Below, in pieces: positions 17,492-26,006 of a stretch of 64,000 bases of DNA. The position numbers were made by a program, and so were the translations under genes. Location: NCBI RefSeq assembly GCF_014191725.1, contig NZ_JACHWZ010000007.1, positions 184,002 to 248,001 on the forward strand, read 5' to 3'. The stretch comes from Microbulbifer rhizosphaerae (GTDB taxonomy: Bacteria; Pseudomonadota; Gammaproteobacteria; Pseudomonadales; Cellvibrionaceae). The notes beneath the pieces are model-generated. The model made no database searches and was not told the DNA's origin. It saw nothing but the letters and a program-made list of their open reading frames with translations. The first letter of the stretch is position 1; each line of letters opens with the position of its first letter.

Positions 17492-20400
17492 ATGGCAGCA
17501 GCAATGAAAAAGCCCACGGCAAAGGCGCCCGCAAGCAAAAGCGGCGTGCGCGGCAAAAAAGCCAAGAAGCAGACGCTGGAGTTCCGCCACCACCTGGTAC
17601 TGACCCAGTGGCTCTTCTCCCTGTTCGGCTTCGAGTCCGTCTCCGGGCGCTACCCGGTGGATAAACACAACCAGCGCGAGGCGGCCACCCTGGAGGCCTT
17701 CCGCGACCGCTTCCAGCTGATGGGGGATGTGACCGGCCGTAATGGCGATGGTGTGCACCGGATTGTCGAGGCCATTATCCAGAATTACGACAACGGCCCC
17801 GGGCAGATTGCCACCAGCCAGATCAAGCTCACCGAGGAGCAACTGCTGGACTACGACCGCCATATCAAACAAATCACCGACAGGATCAACCTGGGGCGCC
17901 AGACTGCCGGGGAGACGCCGCTGGAGTGGAAGTACTTCCAGTATCTGGCGCTGTTGTTCACCGAAATCTACCTGGACTACTTTTTCACCCGCCCACAGGA
18001 ATTGCTGGAAGCCCTGAACGAGCAGATCCAGCGCTGGAACCAGCACTGGCTGGATGAGCGCAACTACGGCCACAAGCCGCTAAAGCCGCTGAATGCGGAC
18101 GACGACCTGTGGCCGCAGCTGGCCCGTATCGCCTTCTGGAGCGCCACCGGTTCCGGCAAGACCCTGCTGATGCACGCCAATATCCAGCAGTTCCGCTACT
18201 ACCTGAAGCGCTTCGGCAAGGCGCGCAATATCAACAAGATTATTCTGCTGACGCCGAATGAGGGGCTCACTCGCCAGCACCTGCAGGAGCTCAAAATATC
18301 CGGCATTGAGGCCAGCGAGTTCAGCGCCCGCGGCGGGCAGGACGACTTGTTTGCGCAAAACCCGGTGTTGGTGATCGATATCAACAAGCTGCGCGACAGC
18401 GAGAAAAACAAGACCGTCGCCGTGGACAGCTTCGGCGCCAATAACCTGCTGCTGGTGGACGAGGGCCACCGGGGTACCGCCAGCGGCGGCGGCACATGGC
18501 TGGACTACCGGCGCAAGCTCTGCGCCAGGGGATTTTCCTTCGAGTACTCGGCCACCTTTGCCCAGTCCAGCGGGCAGCACGAGAACCTGCGCCAGATCTA
18601 TACCAAGTCGATTCTCCTCGACTATTCCTACCGCCATTTCTATAGCGACGGTTACGGCAAACAGTCGCAGATTCTGAACCTGGAGAAAAACCTGGATGGC
18701 GAGGACGAGTACCGCTATCTGGTGGCGTCGCTACTGAGTTTTTACCAGCAGCTGCGCCTGTTCGACGACCAGCCCGACCTGTTCAAGCGTTTTAACCTTT
18801 ACCAGCCACTGTGGGTATTCGTCAGCTCCAAGGTAACTGGAAAGTCCGGCGGCTTGAATGCGGCGGAGGCGACCGATACGGTCAAGGTTCTGCAGTTTAT
18901 CGACCGGGTACTCAGCCAGCGCGAGGCGACCGAAAAAGCCATCGAGCAGCTGCTGAACAAAGGCATGGAAACCGCCGGTGGCCGCAACCTGCTGGACGGG
19001 CGCTTCAACTACCTGAAAGAACTGGATCAATCCGCTGCGGATTTGTATTCAGATATTCTGGAGCGGATTTTCCATACCAGCGGCGGCCGCCTGTATATCG
19101 AAAACATCACCGGCGTGGCCGGCGAAATCGCCCTGCGCGGCGGCGTTTCCGATACACCTTTCGGGGTCATCAACGTAGGCGACGACAGCAAGCTGGTGAA
19201 GCTCTGCGAATCCCACGATCTGCTTACCCAGGACGCCCGCTTTAGCAGCTCGCTGTTTAACACCATTAACAGCGACGACTCCCAGATCAATCTGCTGCTG
19301 GGCTCAAAGAAATTTACCGAGGGCTGGAGCAGCTGGCGCGTATCGAATATGACGTTGATGAACGTCGGCAAAAACGAAGGCGCGCAGATTATTCAGTTGT
19401 TCGGCCGCGGCGTACGCCTCAAGGGATTCCAGACCACCCTGAAGCGCTCCACGGAACTCATCAATGAACTCAAGCAGGCGGAGCTGGAGCGCCCGCGGCA
19501 TATCGGCATTCTGGAAACTCTGAACCTGTTTGGGGTGAAAGCCGATTACATCGCCCAGTTCCGCAAGGAGCTGGAAGATGAGGAAATTCCGGTCAACCAC
19601 GGCCTGATCGAGTACGAGCTGCCGCTGGCGCCCATGAAAGACCTGCCCGACAACCTGCCGGTTATCCGGCTGAAGCCGGCGGTAGCCGGCAAAGCCATCG
19701 GCGGCGCCGGAAGCGCCTTTGTGGAGTTGGCCGAACAGGTGGAGCTATTGCCGCCGGCGGAATTTCTTTCGCGCGGCGAGCAGGGCGCTTTTAACTATTT
19801 CTGTAATCCTCCTCGTGTGGAGCTGGATTTTTACCCCCGTGTCGGTGCCTTTTCCACAGATACCCAGGGTGAGCGCCAGGTAAAACGGAAAACACAGCGC
19901 TTTACCAGCGCGCACCTGGCCGTACTGGATATTGAGGCGCTTTACTTCGATTTGCTCGCGTTCAAGCGCGACCGCCGCTGGTCCAACTTGACGCTCTCTC
20001 AGGACCGCATCGTCGAGCTACTCTCGGACGACGGCTGGTACCAGCTGCAAGCACCGGATTCGGCAATGGCCCTTGGCGATCTTGGCAAGTTGCCCCTGTG
20101 GCACGAGATGGCGGGCGCGTTGCTGCGTAAATATTGCGAGATGTTCTACGGTTATCGCCGCAAACAGTGGGAAGCCGATAAACTCGAATACCGGCCGATT
20201 ACCGAAAACAACCAATATCTTTTTGGCGTCAGCGAGCAATCGCCCCACGGCAGTTATACATTGACCCTGGATTCCTTGCGTCACGATTCACTGATCAAGC
20301 AGCTGGATAACCTGCGCACTCATATCCTCAACGAAGATGTGGCGCAGTGGAAAGACAAAGTACTGGACGGCCTGGAGTTCCTCTGGTGCGAGCGGCATTT

Positions 20401-20935
20401 CTATCAACCACTGGTGGCCGCGACGCAAGGACTGGATTTTCAGGTGAGCCCGGTTTCCCTGAACAAGGGGGAAGCGCAATTCGTCAAGGATCTGCAGAAG
20501 GCCTGGGAGCAGGATGTCTTCAAAGGCTTTGAGTTGTACCTGCTACGCAATCAAAGCGGCCAGGGCGCCGTCGGCGCGTTTATCGACGGCGGGTTTTACC
20601 CGGACTTTATTCTCTGGCTAGTGCGCGATGGAAAGCAACACGTGATATTTGTGGACCCCAAAGGGCTCCGCAACCATACGCCATCTAGCCCGAAAGTGAA
20701 ATTCCACAAAACCATCAAGGATATCGAAGCGGGACTTATTCAGAATAATCCGGCCAACAGCAATATCCAGCTGGATGCCTTTTTGATCTCCAATACCCCA
20801 AAGGCCACACTCCTTGGAGATTGGCGTGATGAGAAGGGAAATCCGGTCAGCGAACAGCAGCTGGAAGACTGGAATATTCTGTTTGAGCAAGATGAAGAGG
20901 CAGCGATCAGGCAGATGGTGCAGAAAATTGCCTAA
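17492..20935 (+). CDS. Res-type DEAD/DEAH helicase with C-terminal PD-(D/E)XK nuclease
   Basis: A protein of 1147 residues. After a Lys-rich start, Walker A is ATGSGKT (220-224), the Walker B box is DEGH (323-326), and motif VI is QLFGRGVRLKG. The last 150 residues hold the nuclease core: D1038 (YPDFILW) and D1055-P-K1057 (FVDPKG). This is the layout of type III restriction subunits (COG3587-like): ATP-driven DNA movement and cleavage when two unmodified sites meet. The ATG at 17492 has AAGGGGG upstream and lies 9 bases after mod, so the two are coupled. A functional Res with a non-translated Mod would be expected to be inactive, as Res needs Mod for recognition in known systems. Confidence 0.92.
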   Translation: MAAAMKKPTAKAPASKSGVRGKKAKKQTLEFRHHLVLTQWLFSLFGFESVSGRYPVDKHNQREAATLEAFRDRFQLMGDVTGRNGDGVHRIVEAIIQNYDNGPGQIATSQIKLTEEQLLDYDRHIKQITDRINLGRQTAGETPLEWKYFQYLALLFTEIYLDYFFTRPQELLEALNEQIQRWNQHWLDERNYGHKPLKPLNADDDLWPQLARIAFWSATGSGKTLLMHANIQQFRYYLKRFGKARNINKIILLTPNEGLTRQHLQELKISGIEASEFSARGGQDDLFAQNPVLVIDINKLRDSEKNKTVAVDSFGANNLLLVDEGHRGTASGGGTWLDYRRKLCARGFSFEYSATFAQSSGQHENLRQIYTKSILLDYSYRHFYSDGYGKQSQILNLEKNLDGEDEYRYLVASLLSFYQQLRLFDDQPDLFKRFNLYQPLWVFVSSKVTGKSGGLNAAEATDTVKVLQFIDRVLSQREATEKAIEQLLNKGMETAGGRNLLDGRFNYLKELDQSAADLYSDILERIFHTSGGRLYIENITGVAGEIALRGGVSDTPFGVINVGDDSKLVKLCESHDLLTQDARFSSSLFNTINSDDSQINLLLGSKKFTEGWSSWRVSNMTLMNVGKNEGAQIIQLFGRGVRLKGFQTTLKRSTELINELKQAELERPRHIGILETLNLFGVKADYIAQFRKELEDEEIPVNHGLIEYELPLAPMKDLPDNLPVIRLKPAVAGKAIGGAGSAFVELAEQVELLPPAEFLSRGEQGAFNYFCNPPRVELDFYPRVGAFSTDTQGERQVKRKTQRFTSAHLAVLDIEALYFDLLAFKRDRRWSNLTLSQDRIVELLSDDGWYQLQAPDSAMALGDLGKLPLWHEMAGALLRKYCEMFYGYRRKQWEADKLEYRPITENNQYLFGVSEQSPHGSYTLTLDSLRHDSLIKQLDNLRTHILNEDVAQWKDKVLDGLEFLWCERHFYQPLVAATQGLDFQVSPVSLNKGEAQFVKDLQKAWEQDVFKGFELYLLRNQSGQGAVGAFIDGGFYPDFILWLVRDGKQHVIFVDPKGLRNHTPSSPKVKFHKTIKDIEAGLIQNNPANSNIQLDAFLISNTPKATLLGDWRDEKGNPVSEQQLEDWNILFEQDEEAAIRQMVQKIA

Positions 20936-21022
20936 CTCAGCCGGCTGACTTTTGCCGATATCCAACCTGGTTTAGCCCATTAAGACCATCCGGGGCGCCG
21001 AAAATTACGGCGCCCCGGATAG

Positions 21023-21520
21023 TCAATTTTCCCCGGCCCAGGCTTCGATTCGGGTTTCACATTCGGCGTCAGGCAAACGCGCTCCGCAATCGAGTATCGC
21101 CTGTAATGATTCGGCGAGGTGCCGGCCATCCAGCAATTTGCGCTCAAAAAGCTGATCTATCAACCAGAGCGTACCCCGTACATCCAGATTTGCCGCTTTT
21201 CCGGATTTACGCAGCGCGCCATCGCCGGTCAGTAGCGTCCAACCCTGCTTATCGGCGACGTAATAACAAGACACATCGGCTAGCGACGAGTTACCTAACT
21301 TTCCCCTCAAGGCATAAAGCCCGGTGACTTCCTGGCCGCTCAATTCCACAACTTGAAGCCCCAGGTTGACAAGGTCCGCCCCAGGCGGTTGGCGCAGCTC
21401 GTGGTGAACGAAGTCAGTCGTCACAAATTCAAAAGGCAACTGAAGCACCAGCTCCAACAGGCCGCCGTGGTGTAAATCTATCCAGATGTTGGTATCAGAG
21501 ACCAGAACCTTCGTCGACAT
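21023..21520 (-). CDS. PIN-domain protein, probable toxin/RNase
   Basis: The 165-residue protein shows the PIN acidic set: D9 in LVSDTNIWIDL, SLADVSCYYVA in the middle and LLTGDGALRK later. PIN domains are metal-dependent RNases, often toxins. The ATG at 21520 is preferred because MSTKVLVSDTN is the normal family start; an alternative start lies at 21535. The gene begins inside the 3' end of the XRE/ImmA gene (26 bp overlap), so they form a coupled pair in which the upstream protein is the likely antitoxin or regulator. Confidence 0.85.
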   Translation of the reverse strand: MSTKVLVSDTNIWIDLHHGGLLELVLQLPFEFVTTDFVHHELRQPPGADLVNLGLQVVELSGQEVTGLYALRGKLGNSSLADVSCYYVADKQGWTLLTGDGALRKSGKAANLDVRGTLWLIDQLFERKLLDGRHLAESLQAILDCGARLPDAECETRIEAWAGEN

Positions 21521-22589
21521 CCTGGTCTCCGTCATCTGGCCCTACATTGGCAATTACTTTTTCTATTTCTTCCAAACCGGTATTCAACAGCTCCGCTGCC
21601 CGGGATGGAGTTACCAGCTCCTCCGCCAATGCACGGTATACCAACTGCCGCAATCTAAATGATTCCTCACTTTCAAGGGGCTGCGGCTCACTCTTTCGCC
21701 AGCCACGACTCGACCAGAATCGGAAAGTGGACTGATAAACGGCCTGAGTGACGATGCTCAGATCGTAAAGCCGGCGCAGAATGGCCTGAATGGAAATACT
21801 CCATTCCCGCTTGGCCAACAAGTACTCATCTATAAAGATCCGGCCGCGGTGCTCCCCGAACGCCTCAATCACCTGCTCCCGTGGAAACAGGAATGCGCCG
21901 GCGAAACGGTGGCACAGCTTTTCTTCGATATCGGTACTGTGGATTTCTTCTGGAAAACGCATGACCAGGTGGCCGAGCTCGTGGGCCAGATTGAACCGCT
22001 GCCGTTCTCCAGGCCTTTCCAGGTTGGATACGATGGCAGCATCTCTACCGTTGTTGATCTCGGTGCAGAGACCATCGAACCGCTCGTGCGCCTTCAAACC
22101 AAGGACCTTGACCCCGTGTTCCTCGAGGGTTTCGGTCAGGTTGGCAATCGGGTTGGTACCCAGCTTCCACTGCTGGCGTATGGTCTCGGCGGCTTTTTCC
22201 GCCTCTTCCGGGGTTTCCACATCTATAGAATGCAGCCACACGCGGGCCCCCAACCCCTCCGGCTCCAGCTCAAACAGTGACTCTGCAGCCAGGTAGCGCT
22301 CCAGGTGCTCCCGCACCTGTTCCTTGACCGAATCCTGCTGGCGCTTGCCAAAAGTAGAGTGCTTCCGGAAGTCCACACTCCCGAGTACCACTTCACTCTG
22401 GCGGAAAAAGTACTCAGGCTTTACCCCAAGAACATCCGCCAGCTTGATCAAACGGGTGGAGTTTGGCGCATCTTTCCCTTTTTCATACTTGGAAAGCGCC
22501 TGCTTGGTGATATCCCCCAGCGCGTCCGCCACCTGCTGGAGAGAGAGCCCTTTGAGGATGCGCGCGCGCTTGATGCGTTCATGCAACAT
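21495..22589 (-). CDS. XRE-family regulator with ImmA/IrrE zinc-peptidase domain
   Basis: A 364-residue protein with two parts. Residues 1-65 form a Cro/CI-type helix-turn-helix (LSLQQVADALGDITKQALSKYE), and the middle part carries the zinc-peptidase motif HELGH (203-207, in FNLAHELGHLVM). ImmA/IrrE proteases inactivate partner repressors on stress or damage; fused forms often control mobile or toxin genes. The ATG at 22589 fits the HTH start. Palindromes upstream (22634-22680) are probable operators. It overlaps the PIN gene downstream. Together they resemble an XRE-COG2856 / PIN toxin-antitoxin module guarding the end of the mod-res locus. Confidence 0.88.
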   Translation of the reverse strand: MLHERIKRARILKGLSLQQVADALGDITKQALSKYEKGKDAPNSTRLIKLADVLGVKPEYFFRQSEVVLGSVDFRKHSTFGKRQQDSVKEQVREHLERYLAAESLFELEPEGLGARVWLHSIDVETPEEAEKAAETIRQQWKLGTNPIANLTETLEEHGVKVLGLKAHERFDGLCTEINNGRDAAIVSNLERPGERQRFNLAHELGHLVMRFPEEIHSTDIEEKLCHRFAGAFLFPREQVIEAFGEHRGRIFIDEYLLAKREWSISIQAILRRLYDLSIVTQAVYQSTFRFWSSRGWRKSEPQPLESEESFRLRQLVYRALAEELVTPSRAAELLNTGLEEIEKVIANVGPDDGDQDVDEGSGL

Positions 22590-22633
22590 ACCTGCCTCCA
22601 GACACGACAACTGTCATTTCATTGTAGTTATAA

Positions 22634-22680
22634 TCAACTTCAGGTTGACGATTTTACGAATAAATTGACATTCGTCAACT
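22634..22680. promoter_or_regulatory. operator-like palindromes upstream of the XRE/ImmA gene
   Basis: Two inverted repeats lie in an AT-rich stretch: TCAAC-5-GTTGA (22634-22648) and TTGAC-4-GTCAA (22665-22678). Their outer parts also pair with each other (GTTGACG with CGTCAAC). They are about 45-90 bp upstream of the regulator start codon, where an autoregulated promoter would be expected. Confidence 0.55.
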
Positions 22681-22941
22681 TCGAAAATAAGCTAATCCCA
22701 TTGCTGACACGACTATGTGATCTAGCTAACAAAATTAGGGAGGGGTAGTGGGCTGGAGGCCCGAAAGATTCCCGGCTCGGGTTGCCGCCCAAGCCGGGAG
22801 GTGCGCAAAAGAAGCGGACTCACCATGGCGGCCCGCCTCTCTCTAACGCTTGCAATCTTGCCATTGCAGGGCGAACTCTAGACTCCGCCCCGCAATTAAT
22901 CAAGCTGGAGTTGCCAAGGCCATGCTGCGGAGATTGAGCTC

Positions 22942-23064
22942 ATGGCACGCAAAGACGCTGACTATGAAATCATTTTCCGCCCTTACATCCGGAAAAACGG
23001 CAAGATCATTCGCCCCAAAAAGGGCAAGGTCTTCCCGATCCGGGTGCCTAAGCGGCGGCGTTAA
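22942..23064 (+). CDS. small basic conserved-looking protein (40 aa)
   Basis: The ORF encodes MARKDADYEIIFRPYIRKNG and a Lys/Arg-rich second half ending in VPKRRR. GGAG lies about 11 bases before the ATG, and a perfect 14-bp terminator hairpin starts two bases after the stop codon. The tight gene-terminator unit supports a real gene. The protein is very basic and could bind nucleic acid; no function can be assigned. Confidence 0.6.
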   Translation: MARKDADYEIIFRPYIRKNGKIIRPKKGKVFPIRVPKRRR

Positions 23065-23065
23065 A

Positions 23066-23098
23066 AAGTAGGCGGAGGGCTTGTCCCTCCGCCTACTT
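23066..23098 (+). terminator. strong hairpin after the 40-aa gene
   Basis: AAGTAGGCGGAGGG (23066-23079) pairs perfectly with CCCTCCGCCTACTT (23085-23098) around a 5-base loop. The A-rich left edge and T-rich right edge would let it work in both directions. Confidence 0.85.
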
Positions 23099-23181
23099 CC
23101 ACATCATGAGCCCGGCCCAAATTGAGCTATCAACGGGAAATTTGGCTGCCAAGCAGCCCCCCCCTGCGAGCGGGCCACTTA

Positions 23182-24336
23182 TCAGGAAGAGCCAGAAGGC
23201 TTCAATTTGACCAAGTTGTTCAAAACACCCTCTAGCCCACCATAAACGTATATCTTATCAATCCGCGCGGTCACCCGCTCCAGCGCCTCGAGCTCCTTAA
23301 GGCGCATCAGAACCCGGTTGTTTTCCATCATCTTGGCGGTGTTATGCAGAGATCGCATCGCCTGGGTTTCCTCCCGGCGCTTGATCAGGTTGGCTTCGGA
23401 CTCCTTCTGGGCCTCCACCACCTGGTTGAGGATCTGCTTCATATCACCCGGCAGAATGATGTCTTTCACTCCAACGGTAGCGATTTCGATGCCGTATTGC
23501 GCCAGCTTTTCGCGTACATCCCTGGCAATGCCGAGGTTCAGACTGTCTTTGTCTTCCAGCAGCACATCGAGACTCTGTGTACCCACCACCTCGCGCAGGC
23601 GCAGCTGGAGTTCGCGGTAGATGAACTCGGCATACTTGCCCAGCTTCAGCACGGCCTTCTCGGGGTCCAGTACCCTGTAGCTGGCGCTCAGGTTGATGCG
23701 CAGGCTGACACGGTCTTTGGTCAGGATTTCCTGGCCGCTGACTTCCACGGCCTGCAGGCGCAGGTCCACCAGCTGCACGCTGATTGACCGGTTGCACTTC
23801 CAGAAGCCGTAGCTGCCGGGGCGCAGCTGTTATTCCAGCTTGCCGTTAACCGTCAACAGGCCCAGGTGTTCATCCGGTACTTCGGCATAGTGAATTGCGG
23901 ACTTCGCTGCTGCGCTTTTGCTCGCTTTCGAATCGCGGCCGAGCAGGCTGACGAGCTTTTCGTCCAGGGTGTAGTCCTCGCTGATATCGATGATATCGAC
24001 GCGAACTTTCTCGACTCCTTTCCACACAGACAGAAAAGTGCCTGGCGTCAGGACATTTACCAGATGCCCGTCGCGATACAGCAGTCCTACTTGAGTATCG
24101 CTCAGCTCGTAACCTTCCAGATAGGGTTCCAACTTTTCAGCATGTGTGTTGAGCAGAAACTTGGCATTGGCGCGTTCGAACAATACGTCGCTGATATCGT
24201 GGGTCTCAACGCGGGTTTTACCGGCCAATTGCATTATGCGATGGCGGCCCGGTTCGAGGACACGTATAAACCGGTTTCTGCGAAACAGGAATGCACGTTC
24301 GTTATCTGCAACGTCCACACATTTCCATATAATCAT
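23182..24336 (-). pseudogene. slipin (SPFH/stomatin family) interrupted by an in-frame stop
   Basis: Read as one frame, this is a ~385-codon slipin: N-terminal MIIWKCVDVADNERAFLFR, PGRHRIMQL, then the SPFH domain (VQLVDLRLQAVEVSGQEILT, DRVSLRINLSASYRV) and a C-terminal coiled coil. One TAA at 23830-23832 falls between VNGKLE and QLRPGSYGFW with no frame change on either side. Slipins organise membrane microdomains. The ATG at 24336 has AAGGAG 7-8 bases upstream. The RtcR remnant divergent to it shows that this was an RtcR-controlled RNA-repair locus. The stop either kills the gene or splits it into two peptides; a sequencing error cannot be ruled out. Confidence 0.85.
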
Positions 24337-24360
24337 TGTACTTCTCCTTACTTGCATACC

Positions 24361-24675
24361 CAGATTACTTCTGCAGTAAATGAAGAGATCAGCCGGTTAA
24401 AACGCAAATGGCAGACCGACACCGATATTGAATACAGCCCGAAACCCGAAATCGAACGCGTGTTAGGCGCTGGTAGCGGCGAGGAAATGGATTACTACGA
24501 CCAGTTAAAACTGGCCGCATTGATCGAGATCTGCAAAAACTCTAATTCGATGGCAGAGGCCGGAAGAAGGCTGTTCAACGTAAGCCGGAAGGCGAAGAAG
24601 TCGAACAATGATTCCCACAGGGTCAAGCAGTTGCTCGGTAAGTACGGTATAAAATTCGAAGATCTGACAGCGTAG
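24361..24675 (+). pseudogene. C-terminal remnant of rtcR (sigma-54 activator of RNA repair genes)
   Basis: The frame reads QITSAVNEEISRLKRKW and ends with the helix-turn-helix block MAEAGRRLFNVSRKAKKSNND, which closely resembles the C-terminus of RtcR (E. coli has a similar AGRQLFNVSR block). About 105 codons remain. The CARF and AAA+ domains are missing and no start codon fits, so the activator is not functional. The remnant starts 25 bases from the slipin start codon on the other strand. Confidence 0.85.
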
Positions 24676-24789
24676 GGTAGCCCCTACTTCGAGAACCGTG
24701 ATGCCGAGGATCCAGCGGGTGGCCGTCCTGGCCCAGTATGCTGTGAGCATATTCGGCGAATCGGTTGCGGCGCTGACGGGTGCCCAACA

Positions 24790-24855
24790 TCAGAGCTTGG
24801 CGGCTGTCATGCCGGCGTAGCTGCCGCCGACAATCACTACATTATGGATCGCCAT
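24790..24855 (-). pseudogene. N-terminal fragment of an FAD/NAD(P)-dependent oxidoreductase
   Basis: After a good ribosome site (GAGGAG-type) an ATG at 24855 encodes MAIHNVVIVGGSYAGMTAAK, the dinucleotide-binding strand and glycine loop of FAD oxidoreductases, and then stops after 21 residues. Downstream codons in other frames do not clearly continue the family, so most of the gene has been lost. Confidence 0.65.
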
Positions 24856-25042
24856 TCTGTTATCTCCTCATACGGGTGAAATCCGGGCGTTTTTCGTTCA
24901 GCTTTGAGTTTCGCCGCAGGAGACGATCGGGCTGGCCTTGCGCCCTGGTGGGAGGAAGCAGCACCCATCGACATCAATCAGTTTGCATGCCGATAAAGCG
25001 GCGCTAGTGATCTATTCAACCACGAACCCCACGGGTAAAACC

Positions 25043-25990
25043 TCAGCTCTTGAACCTGACCGTTGGCAAATGATCACCCACATAGCCAATATGAACCGTT
25101 TGTTCATTCACAATCGGAAAGAAATAAATTCGCTTGTTTGCCGCCATCAACTTTGAATGCAGTGAGAAGCGGCGAACTTCTCCGTCCAGGCACCCGAATT
25201 CCCTACGCTGCCCGTACATTTCCAGGGTTGGCTGAGACTCCGTGGACCAGCTTATTCCCCGTGGGGCGAATGCGCCGCTCTCCAGGTCCTTCATGGTTGC
25301 ATTCAAGACATCAAGGTGCCGGACAATTTCCGGGAAATAGGGTTCAGAGCCGGTCATCGCCATCAACTGACTTTGCGCGGATTTTCCGAAGGATAGACTC
25401 GGGAAGAACAGAGGCGCCTTCTCCAGCAACGCGGGACCGCTGGATATATCCAGGAACAGGCTTTCCCTGAGACTGTTCCGGTGTGTTTCAAGGTGCTCTA
25501 ACGAAGCGAGGTTGACCACATTGATCTGGCTTTCTTCTTCTCCGACATCATCGGCCTTATAGAAGCTGACCACCAAACTATCGTCGGAAAACGCTGGGTC
25601 GGCGTCCAGGGAAACCGTGCAGGTATTCCACAGGGAAGCGAGGCCCAATCCAAAAACCTCGGTGCCCTGGAACTTATACTCGACCAGAAAATCGTCCTGC
25701 GCATCCTCCAAGAGGTCCTCGATGTAAGGTCCTTTTGACGCGGCTAACAGGAGATTTCTTTGCAGATCACGATCCGTATCTATGCTTCTATCAATGGCCC
25801 AGTTTTTTATCGTGTAGCCTGTCGATATCGTGCGCGTGGCAAAATCCCGCGTTACCCGTAACTGGTTGGAAAAGCCGATTTCACTCAATTTCTGAATCAG
25901 CAGCGACATCCTTTCCATTGCAGACGCGGCGTCCTGCCTTGAGGTGTAACAGGTACCGGCGGAAACCTCATTAAATAATTGATCCTTCAT
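25043..25990 (-). CDS. unknown third protein of the DUF262/DUF3696 operon
   Basis: The predicted product has 315 residues, starting MKDQLFNEVSAGTCYTSRQD at 25990, with a GGTG-type ribosome site between the preceding stop and this ATG (16 bases apart). I do not recognise the family. It has no signal or membrane segment. It is mixed alpha/beta with stretches such as RDFATRTISTGYTIKNWAID and FFPSLSFGKSAQSQLMAM, plus a C-terminal KRIYFFPIVNEQTVHIGYVGDHL. Its fixed place behind an ATPase and a DUF262 protein suggests it is the system-specific effector or sensor subunit. Confidence 0.8.
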   Translation of the reverse strand: MKDQLFNEVSAGTCYTSRQDAASAMERMSLLIQKLSEIGFSNQLRVTRDFATRTISTGYTIKNWAIDRSIDTDRDLQRNLLLAASKGPYIEDLLEDAQDDFLVEYKFQGTEVFGLGLASLWNTCTVSLDADPAFSDDSLVVSFYKADDVGEEESQINVVNLASLEHLETHRNSLRESLFLDISSGPALLEKAPLFFPSLSFGKSAQSQLMAMTGSEPYFPEIVRHLDVLNATMKDLESGAFAPRGISWSTESQPTLEMYGQRREFGCLDGEVRRFSLHSKLMAANKRIYFFPIVNEQTVHIGYVGDHLPTVRFKS

Positions 25991-26006
25991 GAAATTCACC
26001 AGCCCT

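Noticed and set aside
9876..20935. DISARM or BREX assignment for the helicase-methylase locus
   Set aside because: No PLD (drmC), DUF1998 helicase (drmA), pglZ or brxC-like gene is present.
24400..24420. Possible sigma-54 promoter (GG-N10-GC) in front of the slipin gene
   Set aside because: Only the GC half resembles the consensus and the site lies inside the rtcR remnant; too weak to report as a promoter.
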